From: JAHECQ01 sp047638695
GTDB lineage: Bacteria; Actinomycetota; Acidimicrobiia; Acidimicrobiales; SZUA-35
Length of the DNA: 27,458 nt
Direction of reading: 5' to 3'
Assembly: GCA_047638695.1 (NCBI GenBank)
Contig: JBLINY010000058.1
Coordinates: forward strand, 1 to 27,458
Shown here: positions 1 to 6,739 of the stretch, in pieces
How positions within the stretch are numbered: position 1 is the first letter of the stretch
Layout: every line of letters starts with the position of its first letter
Made by a program: the position numbers and the translations under genes
Notes under the pieces: generated by a model
The model's database searches: none
What the model was told of the DNA's origin: nothing
Seen by the model: the letters and a program-made list of their open reading frames with translations, nothing else

Positions 1-14
1 CGGGTTCATGCACT

Positions 15-62
15 GTGTCCTTCGGGATCAGGGTTTGTTTCAAGCCCCCTGATCGTGGACAC
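15..62. other. Long imperfect stem-loop at window edge
   Basis: Two nested complementary arms are visible: GTGTCC (15-20) with GGACAC (57-62), and GATCAGGG (26-33) with CCCTGATC (47-54). The internal loop is asymmetric and the apical loop is 13 nt. There is no T-tract on either side, so it is not a classic intrinsic terminator. It lies downstream of the minus-strand gene ending at 123 and may serve as a terminator or processing site for it, or for a gene outside the window. It does not fold as a tRNA cloverleaf. Confidence 0.45.
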
Positions 63-77
63 CCTCGCAACTCGGGT

Positions 78-110
78 GGGGGATGATCGCGCGGAGCGCG
101 CGAATCCCTT
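78..110 (-). terminator. GC-rich hairpin, candidate terminator
   Basis: Arms TCGCGC (87-92) and GCGCGA (98-103) enclose a 5-nt loop. After a 2-nt bulge the stem continues with GGAT (81-84) against ATCC (104-107), plus one or more flanking pairs. It starts about 13 nt after the stop of the minus-strand gene at 123. No U-tract follows. U-poor hairpin terminators are described for high-GC actinobacteria, so termination is plausible but inferred. Confidence 0.4.
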
Positions 111-122
111 GGAACTACTCGT

Positions 123-827
123 CTAGCGGATCAGGGCGCTGATCTGCACCCGATCGCTCGAATCGAGATCGGTGCGATGCCATCGGCGCAGTGCCGTCAG
201 CGCATCGCCCGCCAGTGTCGCGTCAACCACGATCTCGATGCGGTCGTCGCCGCTATCGAGTTCAGTTGTGATGATTGCCGCGGTCCGCCCATCAGGGGTC
301 TCGAGTCGGCTGTTGCTGGCCGACTCAATAACTGATGAGAACCCCAGTGGCCCCAGTGTCTTGACCACCTCTTCTACCAGCTCGTCGCGGGCGAGACGAT
401 TGCCATTGAGGCCCGCGACGAGGCGGATGTATGACGCCCGCTTTGCCGTCGCTGGCCGATCGACAAGAAAGAGCTGCGAGCCGCCGCTGGGAACACACTC
501 GGGAGTGGCATGTTGATAGTCCGACGCTCGGTTCTTCCCATCGGTGTCCGGAACCGCTAGATGACCAGTCACACCCTCATCAGTAAGCCCACCCTTCGGG
601 CTGGCTCGGACGTGGGCGAAGAGACGCTCGGCGGCACTCACCGTTTCATCTTCCCTCGGAGCGCCAGGAACCGAACCTTCCCCGGTCGCGCTCTGCGCAC
701 TCTCCGACCTGTTCTTCTGCTCCTTACCTCGCCGGCGCTTCGCCTTCGGCGTCCGAAGCAGCGCGAGCGCCGTAAGGAAAAGCAGAAGGAGAACCAAAGT
801 GAGAATCACAAAAATCGCAACAGCCAC
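123..827 (-). CDS. Membrane-anchored protein of unknown function
   Basis: I do not recognise the family. The GTG start at 827 is chosen because a GGAGG motif sits 8 nt upstream (836-840); the open frame could extend to 911 but has no ribosome site there. The 234-residue product opens with one hydrophobic helix (about residues 2-24) followed directly by a basic cluster (KAKRRRGKEQK), which predicts a single-pass protein with its bulk in the cytoplasm. A polar, low-complexity linker (about 37-115) leads to a more ordered C-terminal region (about 130-234) with alternating helix- and strand-like patterns. The gene stands alone behind a long intergenic stretch and is followed by hairpins. No enzymatic motif is visible, so no function is assigned. 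Confidence 0.6.
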   Translation of the reverse strand: MAVAIFVILTLVLLLLFLTALALLRTPKAKRRRGKEQKNRSESAQSATGEGSVPGAPREDETVSAAERLFAHVRASPKGGLTDEGVTGHLAVPDTDGKNRASDYQHATPECVPSGGSQLFLVDRPATAKRASYIRLVAGLNGNRLARDELVEEVVKTLGPLGFSSVIESASNSRLETPDGRTAAIITTELDSGDDRIEIVVDATLAGDALTALRRWHRTDLDSSDRVQISALIR

Positions 828-1259
828 CGCTCGAACCTCCACGACGTAGAGTAGCTTCCAGCCACGTAAAGTAGCCAGTATGTCGGTTCGGTGAAAGTTG
901 GGCCGTTGCACATACTAGTGGCGACGAGAGATTTACCTACTGAGACTCGGCCGGGGGAGTTGGGTTATTTGCCTGTATCGCTTCACCCTCAGTGACGGTT
1001 TGACAGCTCGGACAGCACAAAGGGTGGCGGAGATGTCGCCAGGCCGCCTGCTGGGCATCGGCGCAGACGGCCAGCTGGGCACCAAGCCGGCAAACCGACG
1101 GGCTGACTGTCGTTGTAGACGGCACCAGGACACAAACTTGGACACTGCCGGCAGAGCTTGACCGACAGCCGCCAGCCCACCGACATCAGTCGGCTACTTG
1201 ATTCCATCGTCAGGCTAGACACACCGCGTCCACCTGTGCCCACGGTACGTGATGCGATT
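828..1259. other. Intergenic region without a convincing gene
   Basis: About 430 bp separate the terC stop from the next start. It holds a perfect 10-bp palindrome CTGCCGGCAG (1145-1154) and a small hairpin with arms CCGAC (1180-1184) and GTCGG (1189-1193), both downstream of terC. The minus-strand open frame 937-1125 (GTG start, 62 codons) contains a CCPSC cluster, but it has no visible ribosome site and no family I know. It may be decayed coding sequence. Confidence 0.4.
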
Positions 1260-2231
1260 TCACTCAGCGAGTCGGGATTTGCGTTCACTGAACACGATGG
1301 CAGCGAGCAGCATGGCCAGAATCACGCCCAGCGAGACATAGGTGTCGAGGTGGTACCAGTGACTGAGCGCCATCTTGGCGCCAACAAACACCAAAATGGC
1401 ACCGAGGGCGTGCGAAAGGTAGTGAAAACGCTCTCGAGCGTTGGCCAGCAGGAAATACATCGCTCGCAGGCCGAGAATGGCGAAGGCATTCGACGAGAAC
1501 ACGATGAACGGCTCGTTGGACACGGCCAAGACCGCGGGCACCGAGTCGAGAGCGAAGATCACGTCGGTGAACTCGACAACGACAAGGGTAGCGAACAGTG
1601 GCGTGGCGGCACGCTTGGCATTGACCCTGGTGAAAAAGTGGTCACCATCGATGGTGTCGGTGACGGGCATGATCCGTTTGAGGAGTCCGAGGCCAACAGT
1701 GGAGGTGTTCTCGCCCTCGTCCTCGCGGTGCCGGATAATGCGGATGCCAGTGAAAATCAGGAACAGTCCGAACACGACCAACAGCCAAAAGAAGCGACTG
1801 ATCAAAGCGCTGCCGACGAGGATGAACACAAGACGCAGCACCAGGGCACCGAAGACGCCCCAAAACAACACCCGATGCTGGTACTTGAGCGGGATGGCCA
1901 TGGTGGAAAAGAGGATCGACCATACGAAGACATTGTCGACGCTCAGGGATTTCTCGATCAGATAGGCCGAGATGAACTCGCCGAACGCGGCCGTACCCTG
2001 TCCATCCTTGGTGAAGTAGAGCCCGATGGCGACGCCTACGCCCAGAGAACACCCGACCCACGCCAGGCTTTCGATCGCTGCCTCGCGGGGCGTCGGAGCA
2101 TGCGCTTCGCGGTGGCGAATGAGATCCACCACCAGCAGGACGACGATCGTGACGCCCAACACAATCCAGACGCCGACCGGCACATCGAGATCAACAAAGT
2201 TGTCGCGAGAGGACTCGGACCCAAAGAACAT
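1260..2231 (-). CDS. TerC/Alx-family integral membrane protein
   Basis: This 323-residue polytopic protein belongs to the TerC/Alx family. Characterised members act in metal homeostasis, especially manganese export, and in tellurite or pH responses. The family's two acidic signatures are both present: EKSLSVDNVFVW at about 93-104 and EFTDVIFALDSVPAVLAV at about 220-237, each inside a hydrophobic segment. About eight or nine membrane helices are apparent, and length matches the Alx-type branch. ATG at 2231 is chosen because upstream residues look like non-coding translation; GTG at 2237 is an alternative. There is no clear Shine-Dalgarno site. A CACAAT hexamer lies 6 nt before the ATG, so a leaderless transcript is possible. 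It is divergent from the HAD gene across only 62 bp. The exact substrate cannot be read from sequence. Confidence 0.92.
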   Translation of the reverse strand: MFFGSESSRDNFVDLDVPVGVWIVLGVTIVVLLVVDLIRHREAHAPTPREAAIESLAWVGCSLGVGVAIGLYFTKDGQGTAAFGEFISAYLIEKSLSVDNVFVWSILFSTMAIPLKYQHRVLFWGVFGALVLRLVFILVGSALISRFFWLLVVFGLFLIFTGIRIIRHREDEGENTSTVGLGLLKRIMPVTDTIDGDHFFTRVNAKRAATPLFATLVVVEFTDVIFALDSVPAVLAVSNEPFIVFSSNAFAILGLRAMYFLLANARERFHYLSHALGAILVFVGAKMALSHWYHLDTYVSLGVILAMLLAAIVFSERKSRLAE

Positions 2232-2281
2232 CAGCACATTGTGGCCCGCTCGACGAGCGACCCCACGGCATCTCCGATCAC

Positions 2282-2287
2282 TAGGCT
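2282..2287 (+). promoter_or_regulatory. Candidate -10 element for a leaderless HAD transcript
   Basis: TAGGCT fits the actinobacterial TANNNT -10 pattern. It ends 6 nt before the ATG at 2294, placing the expected transcription start on or next to the start codon. The HAD gene has no Shine-Dalgarno motif, which fits leaderless translation. No good -35 is seen. Confidence 0.3.
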
Positions 2288-2293
2288 GAAAGC

Positions 2294-3040
2294 ATGGATC
2301 TCGGCGCCTCATTCGACCCGACGACCGTGGCTGCCGTTGTCTTCGACATCGGCGGGGTTTTCCTCTATCCGTCCTACAAGCCGGTTCAGCAACGCCAGCT
2401 CGAACTCGGACTCGACCCATCCAATGGGCCCGACGACTACCGCCGGGCGCACCACCAAGGCTGCGCTGCGCTGTCGGCCAGCATTTTGGCGACGCAAGGC
2501 AACAGTGGCCCGGGAGACGAGGGGGCCAGCGACTTCTGGTCGAAGTACGACAACGCCTATCTCGGTGCCCTCGGCCTCTCGGGCGAGCAGGTCGAACTCT
2601 GCCGCGATGCCGTGCGCACCTCATGGGACTGGCCCCACGAGGCAAACATCACCGCGTTCCGCCGATTAGCCGGACTCGGGTTGCCGCTCGCCATCGTGAG
2701 CAACAACGACGGATCGGCGGAGCCGTCAATGCAGGAATTCGGGGTGTGCCAGGTGGGGCAGGGTCCGCTGCCAACTGTGGTCGCCATCGTCGACAGCGCA
2801 ATTCTCGGGATAGCCAAACCTGATCCAGCCATCATGGCCCCCGCTCTCGCCGCACTCGACCAACCGACGGAGCATGTGCTCTATGTCGGCGACACGGTTC
2901 ATGCCGATGTCGTCGGGGCGACCAACGCCGGAATGCAGGTCGTGCAGCTCGATCCGTTCGACCAACACGGCGACTACTCGCATAGGCGGCTGGTCGATCT
3001 CGATGAACTCACCGACCTACTCGGTGCCGGCCGGGTCTGA
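2294..3040 (+). CDS. HAD-superfamily hydrolase
   Basis: The 248-residue protein carries the four HAD motifs. Motif I is VVFDIGGVF with the nucleophilic Asp18, but Gly20 takes the place of the usual second Asp, as in other DIGG-type members. Motif II is Ser136 in IVSNND, motif III is Lys175 in IAKPDP, and motif IV is GDTVHAD with Asp200 and Asp205. A helical cap lies between motifs I and II (about 25-115). The second Asp normally acts as general acid in phosphatases, so its absence makes the reaction uncertain: slow phosphatase, phosphatase with relaxed chemistry, or another HAD hydrolase. ATG at 2294 is the first start in frame. The gene is convergent with tsaD, and its stop directly abuts the tsaD stop. 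Confidence 0.88.
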   Translation: MDLGASFDPTTVAAVVFDIGGVFLYPSYKPVQQRQLELGLDPSNGPDDYRRAHHQGCAALSASILATQGNSGPGDEGASDFWSKYDNAYLGALGLSGEQVELCRDAVRTSWDWPHEANITAFRRLAGLGLPLAIVSNNDGSAEPSMQEFGVCQVGQGPLPTVVAIVDSAILGIAKPDPAIMAPALAALDQPTEHVLYVGDTVHADVVGATNAGMQVVQLDPFDQHGDYSHRRLVDLDELTDLLGAGRV

Positions 3041-4051
3041 TCAGCTTCTGGCCGGTAACTGAAGATTCGGATAAGCGCCATCATCGAGACCGGTCGGACC
3101 ATCGTGGGCCAGACGCCAATGCGCCGCCGACGCGATCATGGCTGCGTTGTCCGTGCAGTAGGCACGATCAGGCACGAGGTGATCTATACCTGCGGCCTCG
3201 GCCGCCACGGTGAACTGTTCCCGTAGGCGCGAGTTCGCGGCCACGCCACCGCCGAGACAGACAGCGTTAGCCCCGACCTGAGCTGCGGCTCGCATCGTCT
3301 TGGTTACCAACACATCGACAACGGCCTCTTGGAAACCGGCTGCGAGGTCGGCATTCGACGCGTCGGGATTCTTCCTCACGTAGTTGATAACCGCGGTCTT
3401 CATACCACTGAAGGAGAAGTCGAGCCCCTCGTTCAGCAAGCCTCGGGGAAACACGATTGCATCACGATCACCCTCGGTCGCGAGCCGATCGATAAGCGGA
3501 CCGCCCGGGTACCCCAAGCCAAGGTACCGAGCCACTTTGTCAAAGGCCTCGCCGGCTGCGTCGTCAGTAGTTGAACCAAGAACGCGATAACTTCCGAGCT
3601 CGGTGACTTCCACCAGCATCGTGTGACCGCCTGAAACGAGCAGCACCACCATGGGGAGGGGTAACTCAGGCCGCTCAAGGAACGTAGCGAACAGATGGCC
3701 CTCCATGTGATTGACACCGACGTACGGCACACCCCATGCCAGAGCGAGCGACTTCGCCGCACTGACGCCGACCAGCAGGGCACCGATCAGACCCGGACCG
3801 TGCGTAGCTGCAACACAATCAAGCGCTGACGGATCAATCTCGGCCTCCTCTAGCGCAGCGTTGATAACCGGCTCGAGCAGTTCGAGGTGAGCGCGGCTGG
3901 CGACCTCGGGAACAACGCCACCAAATTCGGCATGGAGTTCGATCTGGCTCGAGACAATGTTGGACAACACCTCGATGCCACCTCGCAGAATGGCAACCGA
4001 TGTCTCATCGCAACTTGTCTCGATCGCCAAGACCAGCTTCTGATCGTTCAT
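3041..4051 (-). CDS. tsaD: tRNA t6A threonylcarbamoyltransferase TsaD
   Basis: TsaD (Gcp/Kae1/YgjD family) transfers the threonylcarbamoyl group from threonylcarbamoyl-AMP to N6 of A37 in ANN-decoding tRNAs, working with TsaB and TsaE. The 336-residue length is typical. The N-terminal ASKHA motif is AIETSCDETSVA (9-20). The metal-binding pair His115 and His119 lies in NHMEGH, VSGGHTMLVEV follows in mid-protein, and the C-terminal metal-ligand motif reads YCTDNAAMIA. The ATG overlaps the rimI stop as ATGA, so it is probably translationally coupled as the last gene of the tsaE-tsaB-rimI-tsaD unit. In mycobacteria groES/groEL follow this gene; here a convergent HAD gene lies immediately beyond. 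Confidence 0.97.
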   Translation of the reverse strand: MNDQKLVLAIETSCDETSVAILRGGIEVLSNIVSSQIELHAEFGGVVPEVASRAHLELLEPVINAALEEAEIDPSALDCVAATHGPGLIGALLVGVSAAKSLALAWGVPYVGVNHMEGHLFATFLERPELPLPMVVLLVSGGHTMLVEVTELGSYRVLGSTTDDAAGEAFDKVARYLGLGYPGGPLIDRLATEGDRDAIVFPRGLLNEGLDFSFSGMKTAVINYVRKNPDASNADLAAGFQEAVVDVLVTKTMRAAAQVGANAVCLGGGVAANSRLREQFTVAAEAAGIDHLVPDRAYCTDNAAMIASAAHWRLAHDGPTGLDDGAYPNLQLPARS

Positions 4052-4548
4052 TGGCTCCCTAGCTCGAGAAACCCCCGCGCCAATACTTCGGCGTACAGCG
4101 GCTGGTCAATATCGATGGCCCGCAAGATGAGGGCATTCTCTCCGTCAGGGTAATAGCGGGGCCGGGCCCCGACCGGGGCAAGCTTGAACTGGCGGTACAA
4201 CGCAATCGCAGGCTCATTGCTGACCCGAACCTCAAGCGTTAGAGCCTCGCTCCCCCGCTCGATAGCCTCTGTGATCAGCCGGGCCAGGAGTCGACGAGCG
4301 ATGCCTTTCCGGGCGTGATCCGGTGAGACTGCTATGTTCATGACGTGGGCCTCACCGGCAACGAACATTGTGCCGCCGAAGCCAACAATCTGGGCCTCGC
4401 TATCCTCGGCCACCAACCAATGACGCGATGCCTGGTGCACATCCAGCTCGCCAGCGAACAACTTGGCCGACCATGGATCGGGACTGACCCGGGCCTCGAT
4501 AGCGGCAACGGCATTGATGTCACCCATGCTCAACGGTCGGAAAATCAC
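4048..4548 (-). CDS. rimI: Ribosomal protein bS18-type N-acetyltransferase RimI
   Basis: A 166-residue GNAT acetyltransferase. The acetyl-CoA binding motif NIAVSPDHARKGIARRLL begins near residue 71 (R80-K-G-I-A is the pyrophosphate loop). The RimI-type segment LEVRVSNEPAIALY (about 105-118) and a terminal YYPDGENALIL stretch are present. The family acetylates protein N-termini, classically ribosomal protein S18; actinobacterial RimI may act on a wider set. Translation starts at GTG (4548), overlapping the tsaB stop as GTGA. Its position between tsaB and tsaD is conserved in many bacteria, although it has no known catalytic role in t6A synthesis. Confidence 0.93.
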   Translation of the reverse strand: MIFRPLSMGDINAVAAIEARVSPDPWSAKLFAGELDVHQASRHWLVAEDSEAQIVGFGGTMFVAGEAHVMNIAVSPDHARKGIARRLLARLITEAIERGSEALTLEVRVSNEPAIALYRQFKLAPVGARPRYYPDGENALILRAIDIDQPLYAEVLARGFLELGSQ

Positions 4549-5237
4549 ACCGCGCCCTTGCCCTTCCCGGCAGTCCCGCGTCGCCTGCGGGGCACAACAG
4601 GAGTGAGGCGAGTCTTGATGTTCACCTGTACGTCAGGGTCACGGAGATAGAGCGGTTCAACGAGGTGACCAGCGAGAGCCGGCCGATAAGCGGCTAGCCG
4701 CACCAGCTGCTCTGCGAGAGGGTCGCGGCCAGGTAGGACGCTGTCGCCGTAGTACTCGGCGTACCGATCGGCTCCGTCACCGACAACGATTGCCCCCCGA
4801 GGGAGGGCAGAACCAAGCTCTGCCGGGTTACCAACGATGGCGTCCGAAACCGTCCCATCCGAGCCAAAGGTCTGCTGAAAGACCTCGTTCCGGCGGGCGT
4901 CGATGACGGCCACAAGCGGTCGCTCGTCGTGGGCGGCGCCGAGCAGCTCAAGGCTCGATACTCCAACAACCGGGCGATCAAGAGCCAATGCCAAACCTCG
5001 AGCCGTTGCCAGCCCGACGCGTAACCCAGTGAATCGCCCGGGCCCGACGTCGACCGCAAGTCGATCGATGGTTCTGATCGAGACTCCGGCCGACGCCAAC
5101 ACCGCTTCGATCATCGGTGTGATCTCCTCAGCATGGCGGCGATCGGTTTTCGCCTGACGGCTGGCAAGAACATGACCATCGGCCGCGATCGCAACGCCGA
5201 CACTTGCCGTCGATGACGTCAGCCCCAGGATCAGCAC
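4545..5237 (-). CDS. tsaB: t6A synthesis accessory protein TsaB
   Basis: TsaB is the ASKHA-fold partner that dimerises with TsaD and is required for t6A formation in bacteria. The recognisable core is ILGLTSSTASVGVAI at the N-terminus, then DVGPGRFTGLRVGLATARGLA and a DARRNEVF segment. GTG at 5237 is preferred over the upstream in-frame start at 5291: GGGAG lies 5 nt ahead of it, the protein then begins directly at the conserved strand, and it overlaps the tsaE stop by 7 nt. This gives 230 residues, normal for the family. A lysine/arginine-rich C-terminal tail (RRRRGTAGKGKG) is unusual and might contact tRNA; that is inference. Confidence 0.93.
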   Translation of the reverse strand: MLILGLTSSTASVGVAIAADGHVLASRQAKTDRRHAEEITPMIEAVLASAGVSIRTIDRLAVDVGPGRFTGLRVGLATARGLALALDRPVVGVSSLELLGAAHDERPLVAVIDARRNEVFQQTFGSDGTVSDAIVGNPAELGSALPRGAIVVGDGADRYAEYYGDSVLPGRDPLAEQLVRLAAYRPALAGHLVEPLYLRDPDVQVNIKTRLTPVVPRRRRGTAGKGKGAV

Positions 5238-5722
5238 GGGATCTCCCAGCTCTTTAGAGCGGCTTGAAGTTGTGTGACCCGCCCTTGCCACTCCGAACCC
5301 ATCGGGGTGAAGTCAATGCGGCGATCGTCGTCGTCAGATCCCAACAACAGACTGATGTGCAGGTAGTCGGCGGGTAGGGCGGGAAGGATCTGCTCGCCCC
5401 ACTCGATCACGGTGACGCCATCCTCAAGCAACTCGGGCAGATCGAGATCGAGCGTGTCGGCGAGAGTATCGATCCGGTACACATCGAGATGGTCGAGCGT
5501 GAGTCGACCGTGATAACGGTTAGCCAACGTAAAGGTTGGGCTGGTGATGCGCTGATCGATTCCGAGACCGCGACCAAGACCCTGGGTGAAGCACGTCTTC
5601 CCTGCGCCCAGATCGCCGGCCAATACCAAGAGATCGCCATCGGCCAGGGTCTCGGCGAGTGTGGCGGCCATGTCCTGAGTCGCCTCGGGGCTGGCGGTGG
5701 CAACGCAAATCCGACTGTTCAT
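5231..5722 (-). CDS. tsaE: t6A synthesis ATPase TsaE
   Basis: TsaE is the P-loop ATPase that resets the TsaB-TsaD complex between catalytic cycles. The 163-residue protein has Walker A GDLGAGKT at 36-43, the family motif SPTFTL (61-66), LDHLDVYRI (about 76-84) and VIEWGE near 105-110. ATG at 5722 lacks a Shine-Dalgarno site, and a TAGCCT hexamer ends 9 nt upstream, so the message may be nearly leaderless. It is the first gene of the minus-strand t6A unit and is divergent from the dehydratase gene across 37 bp. Confidence 0.96.
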   Translation of the reverse strand: MNSRICVATASPEATQDMAATLAETLADGDLLVLAGDLGAGKTCFTQGLGRGLGIDQRITSPTFTLANRYHGRLTLDHLDVYRIDTLADTLDLDLPELLEDGVTVIEWGEQILPALPADYLHISLLLGSDDDDRRIDFTPMGSEWQGRVTQLQAALKSWEIPC

Positions 5723-5731
5723 GCCGTTGTG

Positions 5732-5737
5732 AGGCTA
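5732..5737 (-). promoter_or_regulatory. Candidate -10 element for tsaE-tsaB-rimI-tsaD
   Basis: Read on the minus strand the hexamer is TAGCCT (TANNNT pattern), 9 nt before the tsaE ATG. Transcription would start about 2-3 nt before the coding sequence. The gap to the divergent gene is too short to hold a conventional leader. No clear -35 is seen. Confidence 0.28.
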
Positions 5738-5746
5738 ACGGGCCAG

Positions 5747-5752
5747 TACCGT
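5747..5752 (+). promoter_or_regulatory. Candidate -10 element for the dehydratase gene
   Basis: TACCGT fits TANNNT and ends 7 nt before the GTG at 5760, so the transcript would start at the start codon. The same hexamer lies 8 nt before the response-regulator ATG at 19101. The gene has no Shine-Dalgarno motif. Confidence 0.28.
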
Positions 5753-5759
5753 TCGCCGG

Positions 5760-6716
5760 GTGCCACAGGCCTCACCTCTGCCTTCCCGAGATGTCAGCGC
5801 TCCGCTGTCGCGCCACGCAGTGGGCGCTGCGTCCGCACGAATAACAAACATCGTTCGTCGCACACCCGTCATGGCTCTGAGCGGAGACGATCTCGCCGCC
5901 GATGGCCAACTGTTCGTCAAGCTCGAACACCTCCAGCACAGCGGCAGCTTCAAGGCCCGGGGCGCCGCCAACACCATGCTGTCTGAACCAATCGCACCAG
6001 CCGGCGTGGTCGCCGCATCGGGAGGCAACCACGGCGCCGCTGTTGCGTGGGCGGCAAGGGCTGCTGGCCATCGAGCCACCATCTTTGTTCCCGAAGTTTC
6101 GGCGCCGACCAAAATCGAACGTCTGCGCAGCTACGGGGCGGACGTGCATATCACCGGGGCCGTGTATGCCGATGCTTTGGAAGCCAGCCGAAGCCACAGC
6201 GAGGACACCGGTGCTACCGCCATTCATGCCTACGACCAGCTATCAGTAGTCGCGGGCGCCGGCACGGTTGGTTTAGAACTCGAGGACCAGGTGGGGCAAC
6301 TTGATGCGGTGCTCGTGGCCTGCGGCGGTGGTGGACTGGCCGGCGGCCTGGCTACGTGGTTCGGCACCACCACGCAGATAATCGTCGTTGAAACAACACA
6401 AACGGCGACGTTCGCTCACGCTGTGGCAGCCAGCGGTCCGACGCCCATCGAGGTGGGTGGCGTAGCCGCCGACTCGCTAGGCGCTACTCAACTGGGACAA
6501 CTCGGGTGGGCAGCCCTGTCGGCCGTTCGGGCAACGAGCGTGCTGGTCACCGACGACGAGGTCCTCCAGGCGCAAGACCTGCTCTGGGATCGCTTCCGGC
6601 AGATCGTCGAACCAGCTGCCGCCGCCCCTGTGGCCGCGTTGCTCACGGGCCGCTACCGACCGGACGGCAACGATCGGACCGCTCTGATTGTCTGTGGAGC
6701 GAACACCGCTCGCTGA
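5760..6716 (+). CDS. PLP-dependent serine/threonine dehydratase-like enzyme
   Basis: A fold-type II PLP enzyme of 318 residues, close to serine/threonine dehydratases and serine racemases. PLP-binding Lys65 is in SGSFKARG, the substrate loop is SGGNHG (88-92), the phosphate-binding glycine loop is CGGGGLAGG (188-196), and Cys312 near the C-terminus is where a Ser or Cys usually contacts the pyridine nitrogen. There is no C-terminal ACT domain, so it is not the allosteric biosynthetic IlvA type. Likely reactions are deamination of threonine or serine, or a related racemase or dehydratase. The GTG start at 5760 is needed to include the conserved RTPV segment near residue 34. The product cannot be fixed by sequence alone. 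It is convergent with the peptidase gene, 23 bp apart. Confidence 0.9.
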   Translation: MPQASPLPSRDVSAPLSRHAVGAASARITNIVRRTPVMALSGDDLAADGQLFVKLEHLQHSGSFKARGAANTMLSEPIAPAGVVAASGGNHGAAVAWAARAAGHRATIFVPEVSAPTKIERLRSYGADVHITGAVYADALEASRSHSEDTGATAIHAYDQLSVVAGAGTVGLELEDQVGQLDAVLVACGGGGLAGGLATWFGTTTQIIVVETTQTATFAHAVAASGPTPIEVGGVAADSLGATQLGQLGWAALSAVRATSVLVTDDEVLQAQDLLWDRFRQIVEPAAAAPVAALLTGRYRPDGNDRTALIVCGANTAR

Positions 6717-6739
6717 CCGCCCGCGCTGACACAACCCGC

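Noticed and set aside
15..62. tRNA gene
   Set aside because: The paired arms form a single long stem rather than a cloverleaf, and no anticodon or T-loop consensus is present.
2232..2293. yybP-ykoY manganese riboswitch before terC
   Set aside because: Such riboswitches often precede terC/alx genes, but only 62 bp separate the divergent starts and no matching structure is seen.
1158..2669. Long plus-strand open frame antisense to terC
   Set aside because: It mirrors the terC coding strand, has a His/Glu/Asp/Gln-rich composition typical of reverse-frame translation in GC-rich DNA, and shows no motif; terC motifs are unambiguous.
4545..5291. Longer tsaB start at 5291
   Set aside because: It adds 18 non-conserved residues inside tsaE, while GTG 5237 has a good ribosome site and starts at the conserved strand.
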